Shown in pieces: positions 22,278 to 33,220 of a stretch of 64,000 bases of DNA. The translations under genes and the position numbers were made by a program. This DNA is from Chinchilla lanigera (Eukaryota > Chordata > Mammalia > Rodentia > Chinchillidae): NCBI RefSeq assembly GCF_000276665.1, contig NW_004955487.1, positions 7,334,074 through 7,398,073 of the forward strand, in the 5' to 3' direction. Each line of letters begins with the position of its first letter. The first letter of the stretch is position 1. The notes under the pieces were generated by a model, which worked only from the letters and a program-made list of their open reading frames with translations, did not search any database and was not told the origin of the DNA.

Positions 22278-22330
22278 ATCCTGATGACACCAAAATTTCA
22301 TTCTACCCTTCAATATCCTAAATGCTAAAG
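22181..22330. repeat. 62-bp imperfect inverted repeat
   Basis: Left arm 22181-22243 and right arm 22269-22330 are reverse complements at roughly 85% (about eight mismatches and one gap by eye), around a 25-nt loop. Transcribed, it would form a stable hairpin. The right arm lies outside the L1 insertion and the left arm lies inside it. Confidence 0.85.
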
Positions 22331-23609
22331 AAAGTTTCTTTGCATGATCTTCTACAACAAAAGTTAAAATTTTATAAATTAAAAATCCAGTTGGACTAAC
22401 TGCATTCCTTAAATGTATAGGGTTTTTGATGCTAATGGTAACACAGATAGAATGCAGAAATCTATATTTATCATAATCTAACTTTGAAAAGCTGTTCAAT
22501 GGAGGGCCAACATTGACAAAACCAGCCATCATTGTGATGACTTAGTTGAAAAACACATAAACAATGCCATACACTGACCTAGTGTTAGTTCCTGGATGAA
22601 GAAGAAAATAAAAAGCCATGTAGAAGGAAATGAAGGATTGAAAGGGCAAAGTCAGGTTGGTGGGTCAGAATTTAAACATAAAAAGAGAAATAAAGCAGTG
22701 TTTGATTTATTAGAGTTTCTTGTATCCTCATATCCTAAATAATCTCTTTGAAGCTAATGATCCCATAGCTCTTGTCCAGTTCTTTCTGGTATTCTTCCTA
22801 TGGACATAGAGTTACTTCCTAGGTGATTATAAAATAAGATCAACAGAAACCTCACTTATTTCCAAAACTCACTCCACCATCTCACTCTGCTCTCCATCCA
22901 AGATTAAAGTCCTGCAGTTATTCATTTGACAAGTATGTATTGACCAAGTAAACTTTGTTAGACACTCTGGCAAGCCTACAGATAGAGGCCAAGGATAGAA
23001 ATACACCTCCAGGTACAATATGGTGTGTGGAAGGATTTAGAAGGTCATTGGAAAATCATAAGTCACAAAGTCATTTTATTTGACCCATTTTCATCATTCA
23101 CAGATATAATTAGTCAACTATACCTATTATTGTCAATTAAAAATCTGCAAAACATTTAGCTCTTGGTTCATTAATATTTTGCCTCAGGTTGTCACTGACT
23201 CTCATCAGGGTTATTACAACCATCTCTACACTGACAACCATGTTATCATCATTACATTCTCCAAATAAATCTCCTTCCTAATGTGAGACTTATCTTTCCA
23301 TCAAGCAAATACAGTCATGATGTAACAATGGCTAAAAGCATTAAGTAAGCTTCTCACTAACAGGACCAAATAAAATTCACTGTTTGGACTGAACAAAAGA
23401 GATCATTCCTATCAAAATAGTATTAACTCTTGCCTTTTACCTCTTAAAGTCTAAAACAATAGCAATCTATTTATGTTTTTAAAAACGCAATAATGCTTCT
23501 TACAGTTCTTAAATTGTGTATATGTTTCTGTCTCTGTTCAAAATTTCATCTTCAAGTTTATACACCTGGGAAAAATATGTTAAAATTTTAAATATCAGAT
23601 CAAAATCTT
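22331..23609. other. Unassigned tract, possible L2 debris
   Basis: No gene seen. At 22915-23050 the words 'attcatttgacaagtatg' and 'gacactctggcaagcc' resemble an old L2-type 3' region. The minus frame at 22272-22532 covers the inverted repeat and is not credible as a gene. Confidence 0.35.
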
Positions 23610-23895
23610 TTACATTTTGAAGTCTATATTTGTTGTATTAGACAAATTCCTTTACTTCTTTTTTATGCTTCTGTTACTTTTTTATATACCTTCTTTAAAG
23701 AAAAACTTTGCATTAACACGTTACTTGTATACATTAATGGGTTTTGGTGTGGTATTTCTATACCTGCCTATATCTTGCGTTAATTGTATCCAATCACTCG
23801 TCTTCCACCTTTATTTTTGTCTGGCCTACCCTCTGGCATTCTTCCCAGTCCCTAATAATTACTATTTTAATTTCAGTTTTATGTTTCTTTAGAAA
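23610..23895 (-). mobile_element. L1 3' UTR fragment, older subfamily (minus)
   Basis: 'gtatacattaatgggtttt', 'tgtggtatttctatacctgc' and 'ctaccctctggcattctt' recall the reversed 3' terminal region of L1 subfamilies in squirrel-like rodents. It is related in type to 42700-43026 and differs from the 3' UTR of the full-length L1. Frames here are incidental. Confidence 0.5.
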
Positions 23896-24175
23896 AATAC
23901 AAGATAGATCATTATCTTTGTACTAAGAATTTTATATCTGGAATAATTAACTTATTTTATTACCCATACATACTTCTGTATTTGGTCAAAATATACTTGA
24001 AGCAATAAAATTTCATATCACTTTAAGTAAAAAATTATATGGTCCTTATTATATCTTGAAGAATTATCAAGGTAATTTGTGTAGATCGAGTGATGCATAC
24101 ATGCATATTACAAATAAGACACTTAAGAAAAGTGAGACCAAAAAGCTGAAAAAGATATACAGAAGAGATATGAGC
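23896..24175. other. Unassigned sequence
   Basis: Nothing recognised. A 61-codon frame at 24056-24241 runs into the next LTR. Confidence 0.3.
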
Positions 24176-24510
24176 TGGTTTACTTTTCTTATCACTTTGA
24201 AAAAATACCCCACATCACAGTTTAAAGGAGGAGAGTGTTAATTTGGCTCATGGTTTCAGAGGGTTCAGTCCATGGTCAGCCCTCTCCGAGGCAGGAATGT
24301 CATGATGGAAAGGTATGGGGGAGCATAGCTGCTCAGTTCACAGCAGTCAGAAAGCAGAAACTGGGGTAATATATGCTCCAAAAGCAGGACTCCCAGTGAC
24401 TGCCTTCCAGCATGATCCCAGTCTTAACAGCACATTCAGCCATAAACATCAGTAGATTAATCCACTGAAAAGTATAAATCCCCCATGATTGAGTCACCAC
24501 AACAGGAGTC
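24176..24510 (-). mobile_element. MaLR LTR (minus)
   Basis: 'cttatcactttgaaaaaata', 'taatttggctcatggtttca', 'gggttcagtccatggtcagc' and 'ggaatgtcatgatggaaagg' are in the order of a reversed rodent MaLR LTR. It ends near a 'gagtcaccacaacagg' block. Confidence 0.72.
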
Positions 24511-25839
24511 CCTTGATTCAGTCAAGTTTGCAGTGAAGTTTAAGTAGCACATAATTCTTAGGTTAAATATATTACACTTTAAGTACATGAGTAACTTGAA
24601 AAATAAAATGCTTAATAATTAGTAACCTAAAAGATACTGCATTCAGTAGAATGCATACTTCCAGCAGAAGTAAGTATATGTAAGAAAACTGCACCATTTC
24701 CCTCAGAAGAAACTAGGGACATAGCACTACTAACTATTAGACTAGAGATTTGAATATAAGCACCTGTGCTCAGAAAGAAATGAAGAACAGCAGTGTGTTC
24801 ACATGTGATAAAACCTAAAGTGGCCTTCACTTGGCCTCGTTTGTTTTCTTTTGTTACAAATCTGATTTATTTGGAAATAATAACCTGTACAAGTTACTCA
24901 TTAAAACTCAGTGCTCACCTTGGATGAGCAAAGAATCACAATGAAAGAGAATCACCATGTGGTGTGATAGGTGATGTGGTCAGGCCACCCTTAGATGGCT
25001 TGTGTTGGTTATGTAAATTGATCTGTCTAACAAATCTGTCAGAGAGGAACCAGGAGTCCATTTCCCATGTGGGAGAGGGGTGAGACCTAAGGATACCTCA
25101 CTAGCATTGACAGCTGTTTAGTGGACCAGAAAATGCAAATTAATCTACAGTCTTGTGGCATATGAAAATACAACCACTCTTAAGTGACTTAAATTGTCTA
25201 AGGTGATAAAAGAAATCATTTTAAGAAATTTTCAGAAGAGTGTTACAGAACTATTTCACAATCTCTAGCCTGAGCTCATTTTCTTCCACAGTAAAATGAA
25301 TCAGAATTTTAAAAATGAAGGATTCTGATTGGTTGCACATTTCTGAATGATTTAAGATTGTCTTTTAAGAAATAATGTGCCATATATCTGAATCCAATAG
25401 AAAACATATGCTTCATCTTGGTTACCTAATTGATTCTACCAAGCAGGAATAAAAAATGACTGTAATAAACTGACTACCCAACATAGTGATAAATCCCAGA
25501 CTTAGCCATAATGCAGAACCAACAAATAAAGCACCATTATTTTTAACCCAGAAATATTACAATGCCAAAAGAACATTTCTGCTCTCTAATGTGACCTTGC
25601 AAAAATGAGTGGCACAAAATCTACAGAACTAATCCTCCTGTCAGTGGACAGTTACTGGCTCTTGCTTGGTGCCAAACACTGTGAGAACACGAACAAATCG
25701 GTATGTCCTTCCCTTATCTTCATTGCTCCGTGAAGAAAACAGGAAGTTGAGCAGGGAACTGAATCACAGCATGAAGCATGGTGAGCGGTAAATAAGTGTG
25801 TTATGAAAATAAAGATTAATCAGCCCCTTGAGTTATCAC
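24511..25839. other. Unassigned tract, possible L2 debris
   Basis: No gene is recognised. The stretch at 25640-25800 ('tggtgccaaacactgtgag') resembles an L2-type 3' region but is too diverged for a firm call. Confidence 0.35.
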
Positions 25840-26010
25840 TCACTATATATCATGCTTTACTGAATATTTTACATTGATTTTCCTTAATTTTCATGCAAAA
25901 TTATGAAAGGCAAATATAATTATCTGAATTTTCAAATAAGGAAATTAGGACTCAGATTAAATAGTTGGCACAAGATCGCAGAGAGGAAAGTGAAGGAACC
26001 CAGATGTGGA
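25840..26010 (-). mobile_element. MIR fossil (minus)
   Basis: 'tataattatctgaattttc', 'aataaggaaattaggactca', 'agttggcacaagatcgcag' and 'gaacccagatgtgg' follow the reverse complement of MIR in order. The plus frame 25903-26115 over it is incidental. Confidence 0.72.
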
Positions 26011-26114
26011 GCCAATTCCATAGAGTTTCACAAATTGATTTTTAGAGTCTCTTTGCCTCTCGGGCTGACCCATGAGTCTCTTATGCTGTACACAATGTGC
26101 TTTCTCACATTTTA

Positions 26115-26345
26115 AAATATGATTCTTCAATTTTAGTGCTGTAATCATTTTAATGCCAGCTCCTCCACTCCATAGCCTTGTAACTTTGGCTATGCTGCTA
26201 AACATCTCTGTTTAAGTTTCTTCACTTGCAAAATATGAGTAGTAATAATGACACCTCACAGTGTTGCTGTAAGCAATAAGTGAGATCTATGCCATAGATC
26301 AAAGTTTGGGAAATGATTTTTATAGAGGAATGCATAGTAAATTCT
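26115..26345 (+). mobile_element. MIR fossil (plus)
   Basis: 'gccttgtaactttggctatg', 'tttcttcacttgcaaaatat', 'agtaataatgacacctcac' and 'gttgctgtaagcaataagtg' match the MIR body and 3' end in order. It lies next to an oppositely oriented MIR. Confidence 0.78.
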
Positions 26346-26384
26346 TTGGGTTTTGTACGTGATGACATCTCTATAAAAACTGTT

Positions 26385-26475
26385 CAATTTGCCAGGCATG
26401 GGGTATCATGCTTCAATCCCACACTGGGAAGGATGAGGCCAGTGGGTGCCTGTGTTTGCAAAAACATATGACCAG
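26385..26475 (+). mobile_element. Degraded B1 fragment (plus)
   Basis: 'tgccaggcatggggtatcat' and 'gggaaggatgaggccagtgg' look like the start of a B1. The rest is not recognisable. Confidence 0.45.
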
Positions 26476-26778
26476 TTTTAGCCTGTGGGCCTATGCCAAT
26501 ACCTATTTTAAATTATGTGACAAATAAATACTCGCTAATATTATGACTGATATTTTTAATTTTTAAACTGGCAAAATTAAGATGCTAAATGCCTTATCTG
26601 GAGGCAAACATATAGTATATTTCTTAGGGTTAGAACTTGTGTCCAGTCTTCTAAATTCAAACCTAGCTTTCTCTCCACAGAGGATCTTGTCATCATGGTG
26701 TATGTCATGAGACATCAGTGCACGATTCCATTTCAGGCTGTAACTACTTACTCACTGAGGTAGAACAATAGGGTGCTG

Positions 26779-27442
26779 TATCAGTCAGGGTTTACTAGAG
26801 GAACAGATATAATACAAGATAAACAAATGTACAAGGAATTACAAGTTTGGCTTACAATGGTGAGCTACAGATTTGGATGAGGAAGTGTGCAGAGGGTGTC
26901 TGCACGCTGGAGATTGAAGAGCCCAGCCCCGGGCCTGGAGCTCACTGCAGTGTCTGTGCAAGTCCGTGTCAGGAGGCTGATGGGTCTGTGATGGAATGCT
27001 GAAGAACCTGTGAGGAAAGCTGGAGAGCCTATACCAGAAGGCTGAAGAGTCCAGACGGAAGCCCAACAGTCTGCACCAGAAGCCAGGAGACGACCAAGCT
27101 GAAGGTGAAGACCGGAGCTCCTCCAAAGAACCAGCAGCCAGTCCTTCCTGAATTCCTTTTATTATGCAGTCTACCCGTTCTGGGGAGGTGGGGGTCCTCC
27201 ACACCTACACCCTCTGCATGCCTGCCTCTTCCACAGGCTCAGGATGAATACAAATTAAGCACCCTGGACCCCTTCTGAGTTGCATAGTTAACTTTCTGAA
27301 CTTCTCAAATTACCACAATAAACAACATCCCAGCAGGGTAAGGACGTGTCCTTTTCACCCCAAGAGGCAGAACTGCTGAGTCACTTAGCCAAACCTCTAG
27401 ACTCCCCAAGTTGGCACAATGTATCAACCATAACAGGTGCTT
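26779..27442 (-). mobile_element. ERVL-type LTR (MLT2/MT2-like, minus)
   Basis: The plus strand begins 'tgtatcagtcagggtttact' and ends 'atgtatcaaccataaca'. Reversed, this is an LTR running tgttatggttgatac... to ...ctgactgataca, with TG...CA termini as in ERVL LTRs. No internal retroviral genes flank it, so it is probably a solo LTR. The 121- and 67-codon minus frames inside it are non-coding LTR sequence. Confidence 0.78.
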
Positions 27443-27905
27443 TGATGGAAAAGTTCTAATCCATAGATAACAAAGGGAGAATCCCTGAGTTTTGCTAGTT
27501 CTGAACATGGATATCTAGAGGAAAAGAATCAAGGCAAAATTAGTTGTCATAGCTTTAGCATCTATTTTAAATTAAACATCAAATGATGTACTGTCAACTC
27601 TGCCACCACCAGAATACTCAGATATTTTCAATCTCTGTGATGTGAAATCTTGCTAAAAAATCTCCACTTACTTTCTGTTGTCTGACTTTCTTATGAGACC
27701 TATTATAAACCCTAGCATTTCCAGGGTACCTGGCCTGGCCTGAGACATGTTAGTGATGAGTGCCCCATATTCCTTGCTTTAGTATAATTAATGCCTCATA
27801 TTTCTCACTTAGTTTTATTGTTCATAAAATCATAATATCTTCTGAGGGCTTCTTCTCCTTGAAATCACTCACTCAAGCAAGGCTAGTTACTTGATGCAGA
27901 TGATT
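27443..27905. other. Unassigned sequence
   Basis: No gene or repeat is confidently seen. Confidence 0.35.
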
Positions 27906-28095
27906 GGACAGAATAAGTTCTGGATTTGCTTCTAAGGAGACCTGGGTTCAATTCAAACTTTTATGGAATTAGCTCCATGGGCAAGTTGGAGGACTTTTCT
28001 ATAGAATTAAATTGGTATCCATGTTTTAGTGTTCCTTTAAGCATATGTAAAGACTTACTCTATGACTGAGAACTAACTTTTTCCTCATCATTTTT
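27906..28095 (+). mobile_element. MIR fossil (plus)
   Basis: 'ggagacctgggttcaattca', 'aattagctccatgggcaag' and 'ttggaggac' are MIR landmarks in order. The 3' part is decayed. Confidence 0.6.
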
Positions 28096-28258
28096 CTTCT
28101 TCTTTTTTTGCAGAGATGAGGCTGTTGGGTTTGTTAATTGTTGGATGACTACATTATTAGAGACTTGACCATTAATCATGTGTTTGTTGACACTCATTTT
28201 GCAAAGTCTCTTAAAAAATATCTTGCATATTCTTCACACATCTTAACCAAAATATCAC

Positions 28259-28360
28259 AATAATAATATGGTAGCTGATGTTGTAAAATGTTGTATGTCT
28301 GTTAATGTCTCCCTCCTTTTATCTTTAAAATAAAAAAAAAAAATAATAATATGGTAGCTG
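28259..28360 (+). mobile_element. 64-bp retroposed insert with 19-bp TSD
   Basis: aataataatatggtagctg occurs at 28259-28277 and again at 28342-28360 without mismatch. Between them, 28278-28341 ends in a poly(A) run preceded by an AATAAA-like signal. This is the footprint of L1-mediated insertion of a very short RNA 3' end. The source RNA is not recognised. Confidence 0.85.
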
Positions 28361-29069
28361 TAGTAGAAAAGTACTCAGAGTTGTACTTGTATGCCATTCA
28401 GGATACATTATAAAACTCATTCTATTTTCTTCAAACCATACACTGGATATGCATCATTTTATTCACAGCAAAACTAAATAAATAGATTCTCTAAGTTTAT
28501 CTAACCTCTTTATTTATTGTTGCAATTTCTCAAAGTAATTTCACATATGCCTTCACAAAGAATCATGGAAATAAGCAGGGCAGGGATTTATCAGCCTGCT
28601 TCTGTCCTAAGGGAACACACTGATGGAATTACAGTGTCTACACAGATATGAAGAATAAAAGTAGAACTTGGGTTTTCTGATTCTCAGTTCTTAAAATATG
28701 TATCACTTTCTGTGCTGTCAGTGTGGATACAGGAGAACATGAAAAAGGAGAAGTAGGAGATATGCACTGTAAAGATAAGAGCTGGCTAAGCACTGTATAA
28801 TTTCAAGTTTTACTTTCAATCAGCCATGCAGAGAACTTCTTTAATTTCCCTGAGTTGATCAGTTGGAGGAAGATGAAAGACAAGAACATCTGGAGAAGAT
28901 TCAACTAAAAAACACAGTTGTCGGGGGGAGATGAGTTTTCATCCAATTTACTAAAGTTTACAGAATCACTTCAATTTCGAAGTGCAGACATCCATTCCCA
29001 CTGATACCTGGTGGAGATGCCTAACATTAATAAATTATTGTTTTGATTTATAGTACATATAATAAATCA
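28361..29069. other. Unassigned sequence
   Basis: No gene or repeat is confidently recognised. Confidence 0.35.
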
Positions 29070-29260
29070 TATAATGTGAACTCTGTGCTAATGTCATCTT
29101 ACTCTAGTGGAGGTGTTATTTATTATTATTATCCCCTTTTACAAATAATAAATTCGAGACATAAATAGGTTAAATGGCTCCTCCATGTTTCCATCTTATA
29201 GGTAATATACTATAAGGGTGGGAACCAGGAATTCTGTCTCTAGGGCCATAGTCTTAATTA
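29070..29260 (-). mobile_element. MIR fossil (minus)
   Basis: 'attattatccccttttacaa', 'ttcgagacataaataggtt', 'ggtaatatactataagg' and 'gggaaccaggaattctg' follow reverse MIR in order. Confidence 0.75.
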
Positions 29261-29736
29261 CGATGATATTCTGATTCTCTGATCAGGTCCTTTGAAATTC
29301 AGGTTCTTTCATTCTCTGTTGATTGATTCTGACTTGTTAAGTTACTTGGTAGTCAGTGAGCCTCTGAACTGTTGTCTCCCCCTCTGAGGCACTGGAAGAC
29401 TCTTGGCTTCCTATGGTTTCTGGTGGGAAATGTACATTCTTGGGGAGAAACAGAGTTGAATGCAATTAAATGAACTTTATCAGCAGGAGGGGGAATTTCT
29501 CATGTAGTCTCCATAACCTTCCTTCTAAAACTAAGAAAACTGCTTGACAGCCTACACCTGAATGCACTGAAAGAGAAAGGAGGAGAACCTTCCCCTCTGC
29601 ACAAGAGAGGTCTGATGGAAAGCTTGGCTTCAGTCCTCAATAACCTCCCCATCCTAGTGCTGAGGAAAGGCGGGGCTGCATCTGGTGGTGCATCTCATCC
29701 TGGATTTAAATTCTTTCTCTTGCAGATCTAAAAGTA
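29261..29736. other. Unassigned sequence
   Basis: No gene or repeat is recognised. Confidence 0.35.
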
Positions 29737-29856
29737 CTGAAATAGGGCCTGCATATAGCTCAGTGGCACAAGCGCCTGCGTGGCAAGTTCAATGTCCTCA
29801 GTTTGATTTCTGGTACCACACACAAACAAAATATGTATTTAAAAATGCTGAAATAG
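29737..29856 (+). mobile_element. ID SINE with 9-bp TSD
   Basis: The body at 29746-29818 ('gcatatagctcagtggcaca', 'gcctgcgtggcaagttc') is followed by a CA/A-rich tail. ctgaaatag is repeated at 29737-29745 and 29848-29856. The frame 29685-29906 runs through it and is spurious. Confidence 0.93.
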
Positions 29857-30356
29857 CTGGAGTCTGTTTCTCTCTATACATAATGAGCATAACAATGGAC
29901 TTTTAGAGGTGATAGAAGAAAACTGTGTTACCCTGTCTGATAGTTCCTGGGCAGCTATATACACATGCATATGTAGAAAAGCATACTTTACTTCTCCAGC
30001 AGGTAACCATATGTGGTTCCATTTGAGACAGAAACAAAGAGTAATAGTCAGAAACAGAAGCACTAGTATCTAATTTGTCTGCGTTGTAACCTGGATCTTC
30101 CACTGCACAGAAGAGTGATCTTTGGCCAGTTAGTCAACCACTCTCATTTTGAAGTGAAGGAGCTGGTACCATTTACCACTGACCACATTGAATGAGTGTG
30201 TTCATAATGGCATAGGTGAGTGCCTGTGCCCAATCAGTAAAGTGTGTGATTTTTATCACCTAAGACACAGAGGTGATCAAAATATACTGTGAATATTTAA
30301 ATTCAGAAGTAATTAGCATAATTAAAGGCACACTTCCACTAAATCCTCCTTAAAAA
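29857..30356. other. Unassigned sequence
   Basis: No gene or repeat is confidently seen. Confidence 0.35.
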
Positions 30357-30450
30357 CTCCTTCTCACTTTGAACACACTCATCCCACTGCTGTTGCCACT
30401 TTCTGCAGCAGGTCTGGAGTCTTCTTTCCTGAGTGTCTTTACCAGCTGTG
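30357..30450 (-). pseudogene. Mariner-type transposase fragment (minus)
   Basis: Read on the minus strand, this contains a coding-like stretch (leucine, lysine, threonine, then a KW-like turn and a CVQSE-like word) resembling the part of mariner/Mos1-family transposases after the DD34D catalytic core. It shows about 80% identity by eye to the plus-strand fragment at 30645-30738 and is related to 61735-61925. It is short, with no start and no catalytic aspartates visible. It is a transposon fossil, not a host gene. Confidence 0.6.
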
Positions 30451-30529
30451 ATCACAAATACAATGAGTGCTGCTGCCAAATGTTATCCCAACAGAAGTGC
30501 AAGCTCATAAAAACACAACGCTGTGTCTT

Positions 30530-30745
30530 CATCCACTTTAGTCACCAACTCTAGCACTGTACAATTTCTGTCTCTTCCTCAAAGTCAAAATGACCATGAA
30601 AGGAAAACATTTTCAATCCATTTAGGACATAAAGGCAGCCATGACAGTGCAGCTAAAGACACTCAGGAAACTGGACTCCAGAGCTATTGCAGAAAGTAGC
30701 AGAGATGATGGGATAAGTGTGTTCAAAGGTAGGGGAGGACGTCGG
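30530..30745 (+). pseudogene. Mariner-type transposase fragment (plus)
   Basis: The plus-strand translation gives a LFLKVKMTMKG motif, then lysine-rich and TVQLKTL words. This is the conserved C-terminal part of mariner transposases (family pattern DFxLFP...LKG.xF). An in-frame stop and frameshifts break it. The DD34D core upstream is not visible. The fragment faces a second copy of its own 3' part, at 30357-30450, in inverted orientation. It was presumably derived from a mammalian-lineage mariner; the age is uncertain. Confidence 0.65.
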
Positions 30746-31229
30746 GGGGCTTCATGGCAATGTCTCTTGCACTATAATTTTTTTCAATGTTCACTATAGG
30801 TTTTGATTGCATCTCATGTAAAAATTTATAAACTGACATGCCGTGTAATTCTCATTGACTTTTGTTTTGTTTTGTTTTGTTTGGGGGGGGTACAATTACA
30901 TCACTTTTACATCTGCAAGGCTGGAAAGAAGGAGAAATGTTGCAGAGCTGGTCATGGGGTTAACCACCCTCCTGCAGGTAGGCAGGGGCAACTCTCTTCC
31001 TCATCATCTCCTGCCTTAGGGGTCCTAGAGTCTATTTTCTCTCCTATTGTGCTGATTTTCTTCATTTCCTTCAGACTCTGCTGTGTCACTGTGTCTTTTA
31101 TGGCACCAGTCTGTGCCACTGCTGAGTTCCTGATTTAATTTGTTAACTTATTTATGCCAGAAATTCTCAGAGTATCTATGCCAGATGACCAGCAAGTGTT
31201 TTCTCTCTAATTCACAGATATAAGGGAGT
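30746..31229. other. Unassigned sequence with (TTTTG)n
   Basis: It includes a gttttgttttgttttg run followed by an eight-base G tract near 30862-30890. The 111-codon plus frame at 30803-31138 crosses this simple repeat. No domain is seen. Confidence 0.35.
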
Positions 31230-31600
31230 AATTTCCTTTGCTGTTTCACAGAAATAGAGGTTAGAAGTCTGAAATCAGAGTGCTGCCTGGATCATATCCC
31301 TGAGAGAGAAGGTGAAAATTGTGGTGGCCTCTGTTGCACCTGGTGGTCTGCTGACGGCTGCAGCCCTTGAGTCTACCTCTATTATATATGACATTGCAGG
31401 TCTGTATTCTCCTTTGTGTATGACCATACTCAGTTTTCCCTGTTCTTACAAGCACATCAGTCACATTGGATGAGGGCCCATGCTAATGAAATCATCTTAA
31501 TTACATTTACAAAATCTCTGTTTGTAAATAAGGTCATATTCTGAGACAGGGTCAGTATTTGACCATAGTGACCATAATTTAGCTCATAGATAGCATATAG
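31230..31600 (-). mobile_element. MaLR/MLT1 LTR (minus)
   Basis: 'agaagtctgaaatcagagtg', 'ttcttacaagcacatcagtc', 'attggatgagggcccatgc', 'tcatcttaattacatttac' and 'ataaggtcatattctgag' are the ordered landmarks of a reversed MLT1 LTR. The minus frame 31261-31464 is incidental. Confidence 0.8.
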
Positions 31601-31800
31601 ATATTTTTTCCAGGAGTGAGAAATGAACCCATGAACTTTACACTAAGCCACAACACTTATCATTTTATTTTTTAATTTCAAGACAGGATCTCATTAATTC
31701 CCTAGATTGCCTGGACTGGGCTGGAAATTGGGATCTTCCTACCTCAGCCTGCCATATTTCTGGGATGACAGGTGTGCACCACTACACCTACTTAGAGCAT
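31601..31800 (-). mobile_element. B1-dID composite SINE (minus)
   Basis: A reversed degenerate ID ('ggagtgagaaatgaaccca', 'ctaagccacaacac') is joined to a reversed B1 ('caagacaggatctcatt', 'ggactgggctggaaat', 'acaggtgtgcaccactac'). Confidence 0.78.
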
Positions 31801-32770
31801 TCTGTTTTTCTGCATCTTGTCCAAGGAGACAAATCCAATGATCAGGTGATTGAATTTCACAATTAAAATGGCTGTTCAAATCCTAAACATCATCTCCCAG
31901 CTTTATCTTGCCACTGCTCATTAACTGTGTGGGGGGCTGACACCTCACAGGCTTTCAGAAGTGTCGCTACAAGCTGATGTGGTAGGGACATGAGTGTGAG
32001 TGCTATGGGTGAGCTCTGTGCTAGAGCAATGAAGTCAGATGCAGCACATCCACCCACTGCTCTGCAGGATCACCAGAAGCTGATGTATCTTCATACCTTC
32101 TTCTTCCATTTCTGGTTCCTCTCTTTATTTTTATCTACATAATCCTTGTTCATCTTTTGTGACTCAAATAAGATTTCCTTCAAGTCTTATCCAACCTAAT
32201 TTAGATATATTTCCTTTACATTTGTTCTGCACGGACATCACTGATTGACTGGTTCCTCTTCCCCTGGATGCCTGACCTGGTGCCACTACAGGGAAGACCT
32301 AACTTTCTCTCCTTGTCATCCTCAGTGACAGGTGTGTGTCTGTTTACACCAACATTTGTGTTAATAATGGGGTATGTTCTTCTTCATAGAGAATCATAGT
32401 TCATTGCCCTAGAGAGCTTATATCACTTTTCGCCAAATGTTGGAGCCATCAAAAATGACATCAATTTTAAAGTATTCATTTTAAACTTCTGGCAAAAACA
32501 AATTCACTCAACTAGTAATGACCACTGAAGACCTTGAAAATTAAATTTAAACAGGTCATATTTCCCAAGGAAAGAGAGGTACCCTGCATCCAGCTCTCAA
32601 CACCTGGACACATTTTGTTTGATCAACCAATTACTTCCTTTATTTTATTTATTATTTAAACATTCACTATAGCAGAAAAATAATCATTTCTAATTTTTCC
32701 TCTGATCTGAAAGGTATATATTATTAACTTCTTCATGTTTAGCTCACTGGCTCGAGAAAGAATTATCAAT
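31801..32770. other. Unassigned sequence upstream of the L1
   Basis: Nearly 1 kb in which I recognise no gene or repeat. It ends at the L1 target site. Confidence 0.35.
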
Positions 32771-32783
32771 GAAAGCAAACCAA

Positions 32784-33220
32784 GAGCTTTGCAGCCCTGA
32801 CCAGCATGCAGGGTAGGCAAAACCTCAGGGACCCTCGGGGCCTAGGAAGCTCCCCATCCCACCCATAATGTGTTGCCTCAGGCTGGGCTAAACCCCAGAC
32901 ATCTTCGGGAAACCCGGTGAGTCTGGGCTCTACCTCCCTGACCAGCATGCAAGGCAGGCGAAACCTTGGGCACCCTCTGGGACCTCAGTGGCTACCGGCC
33001 ACACCCGTAGTGTGTCTGCCTGTGCTGGGCAGAGCCCGGACATCTTCAGGAAGCCCAGAGAGTCATTGCTTTGCATCCCTGACCAGTGTGCAAGGCAGGC
33101 AAAACCTCAGGCACCCTCTGGGGCCTCAGTGGCTACCTCTCACACCCATAGTGTGCCTTCCAGGCCTGAGCCAAATGTCAGACACCTTTAGGAATCTGGT
33201 GAGTTACTCTGGTGCCTCCC
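32784..33220 (+). promoter_or_regulatory. L1 5' UTR: three 141-bp tandem promoter monomers
   Basis: The word ctgaccag recurs at 32797, 32938 and 33079, exactly 141 bp apart. Each repeat carries a cluster of shared words: 'caaaacctca', a 'ctctgg.gcctcagtggctac' block, 'cacccatagtgtg' and 'gacatcttc.gga'. Monomeric L1 promoters are known from murine rodents, where repeat number scales promoter strength. By analogy these should be the internal RNA polymerase II promoter. Copies two and three are the most alike. The tether at 33221-33684 is not monomeric. Confidence 0.88.

Noticed and set aside
22272..22532. 86-codon minus frame
   Set aside because: It starts within the inverted repeat and has no protein features.
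26839..27204. 121-codon minus frame as a secreted or proline-rich protein
   Set aside because: It lies wholly inside an ERVL-type LTR.
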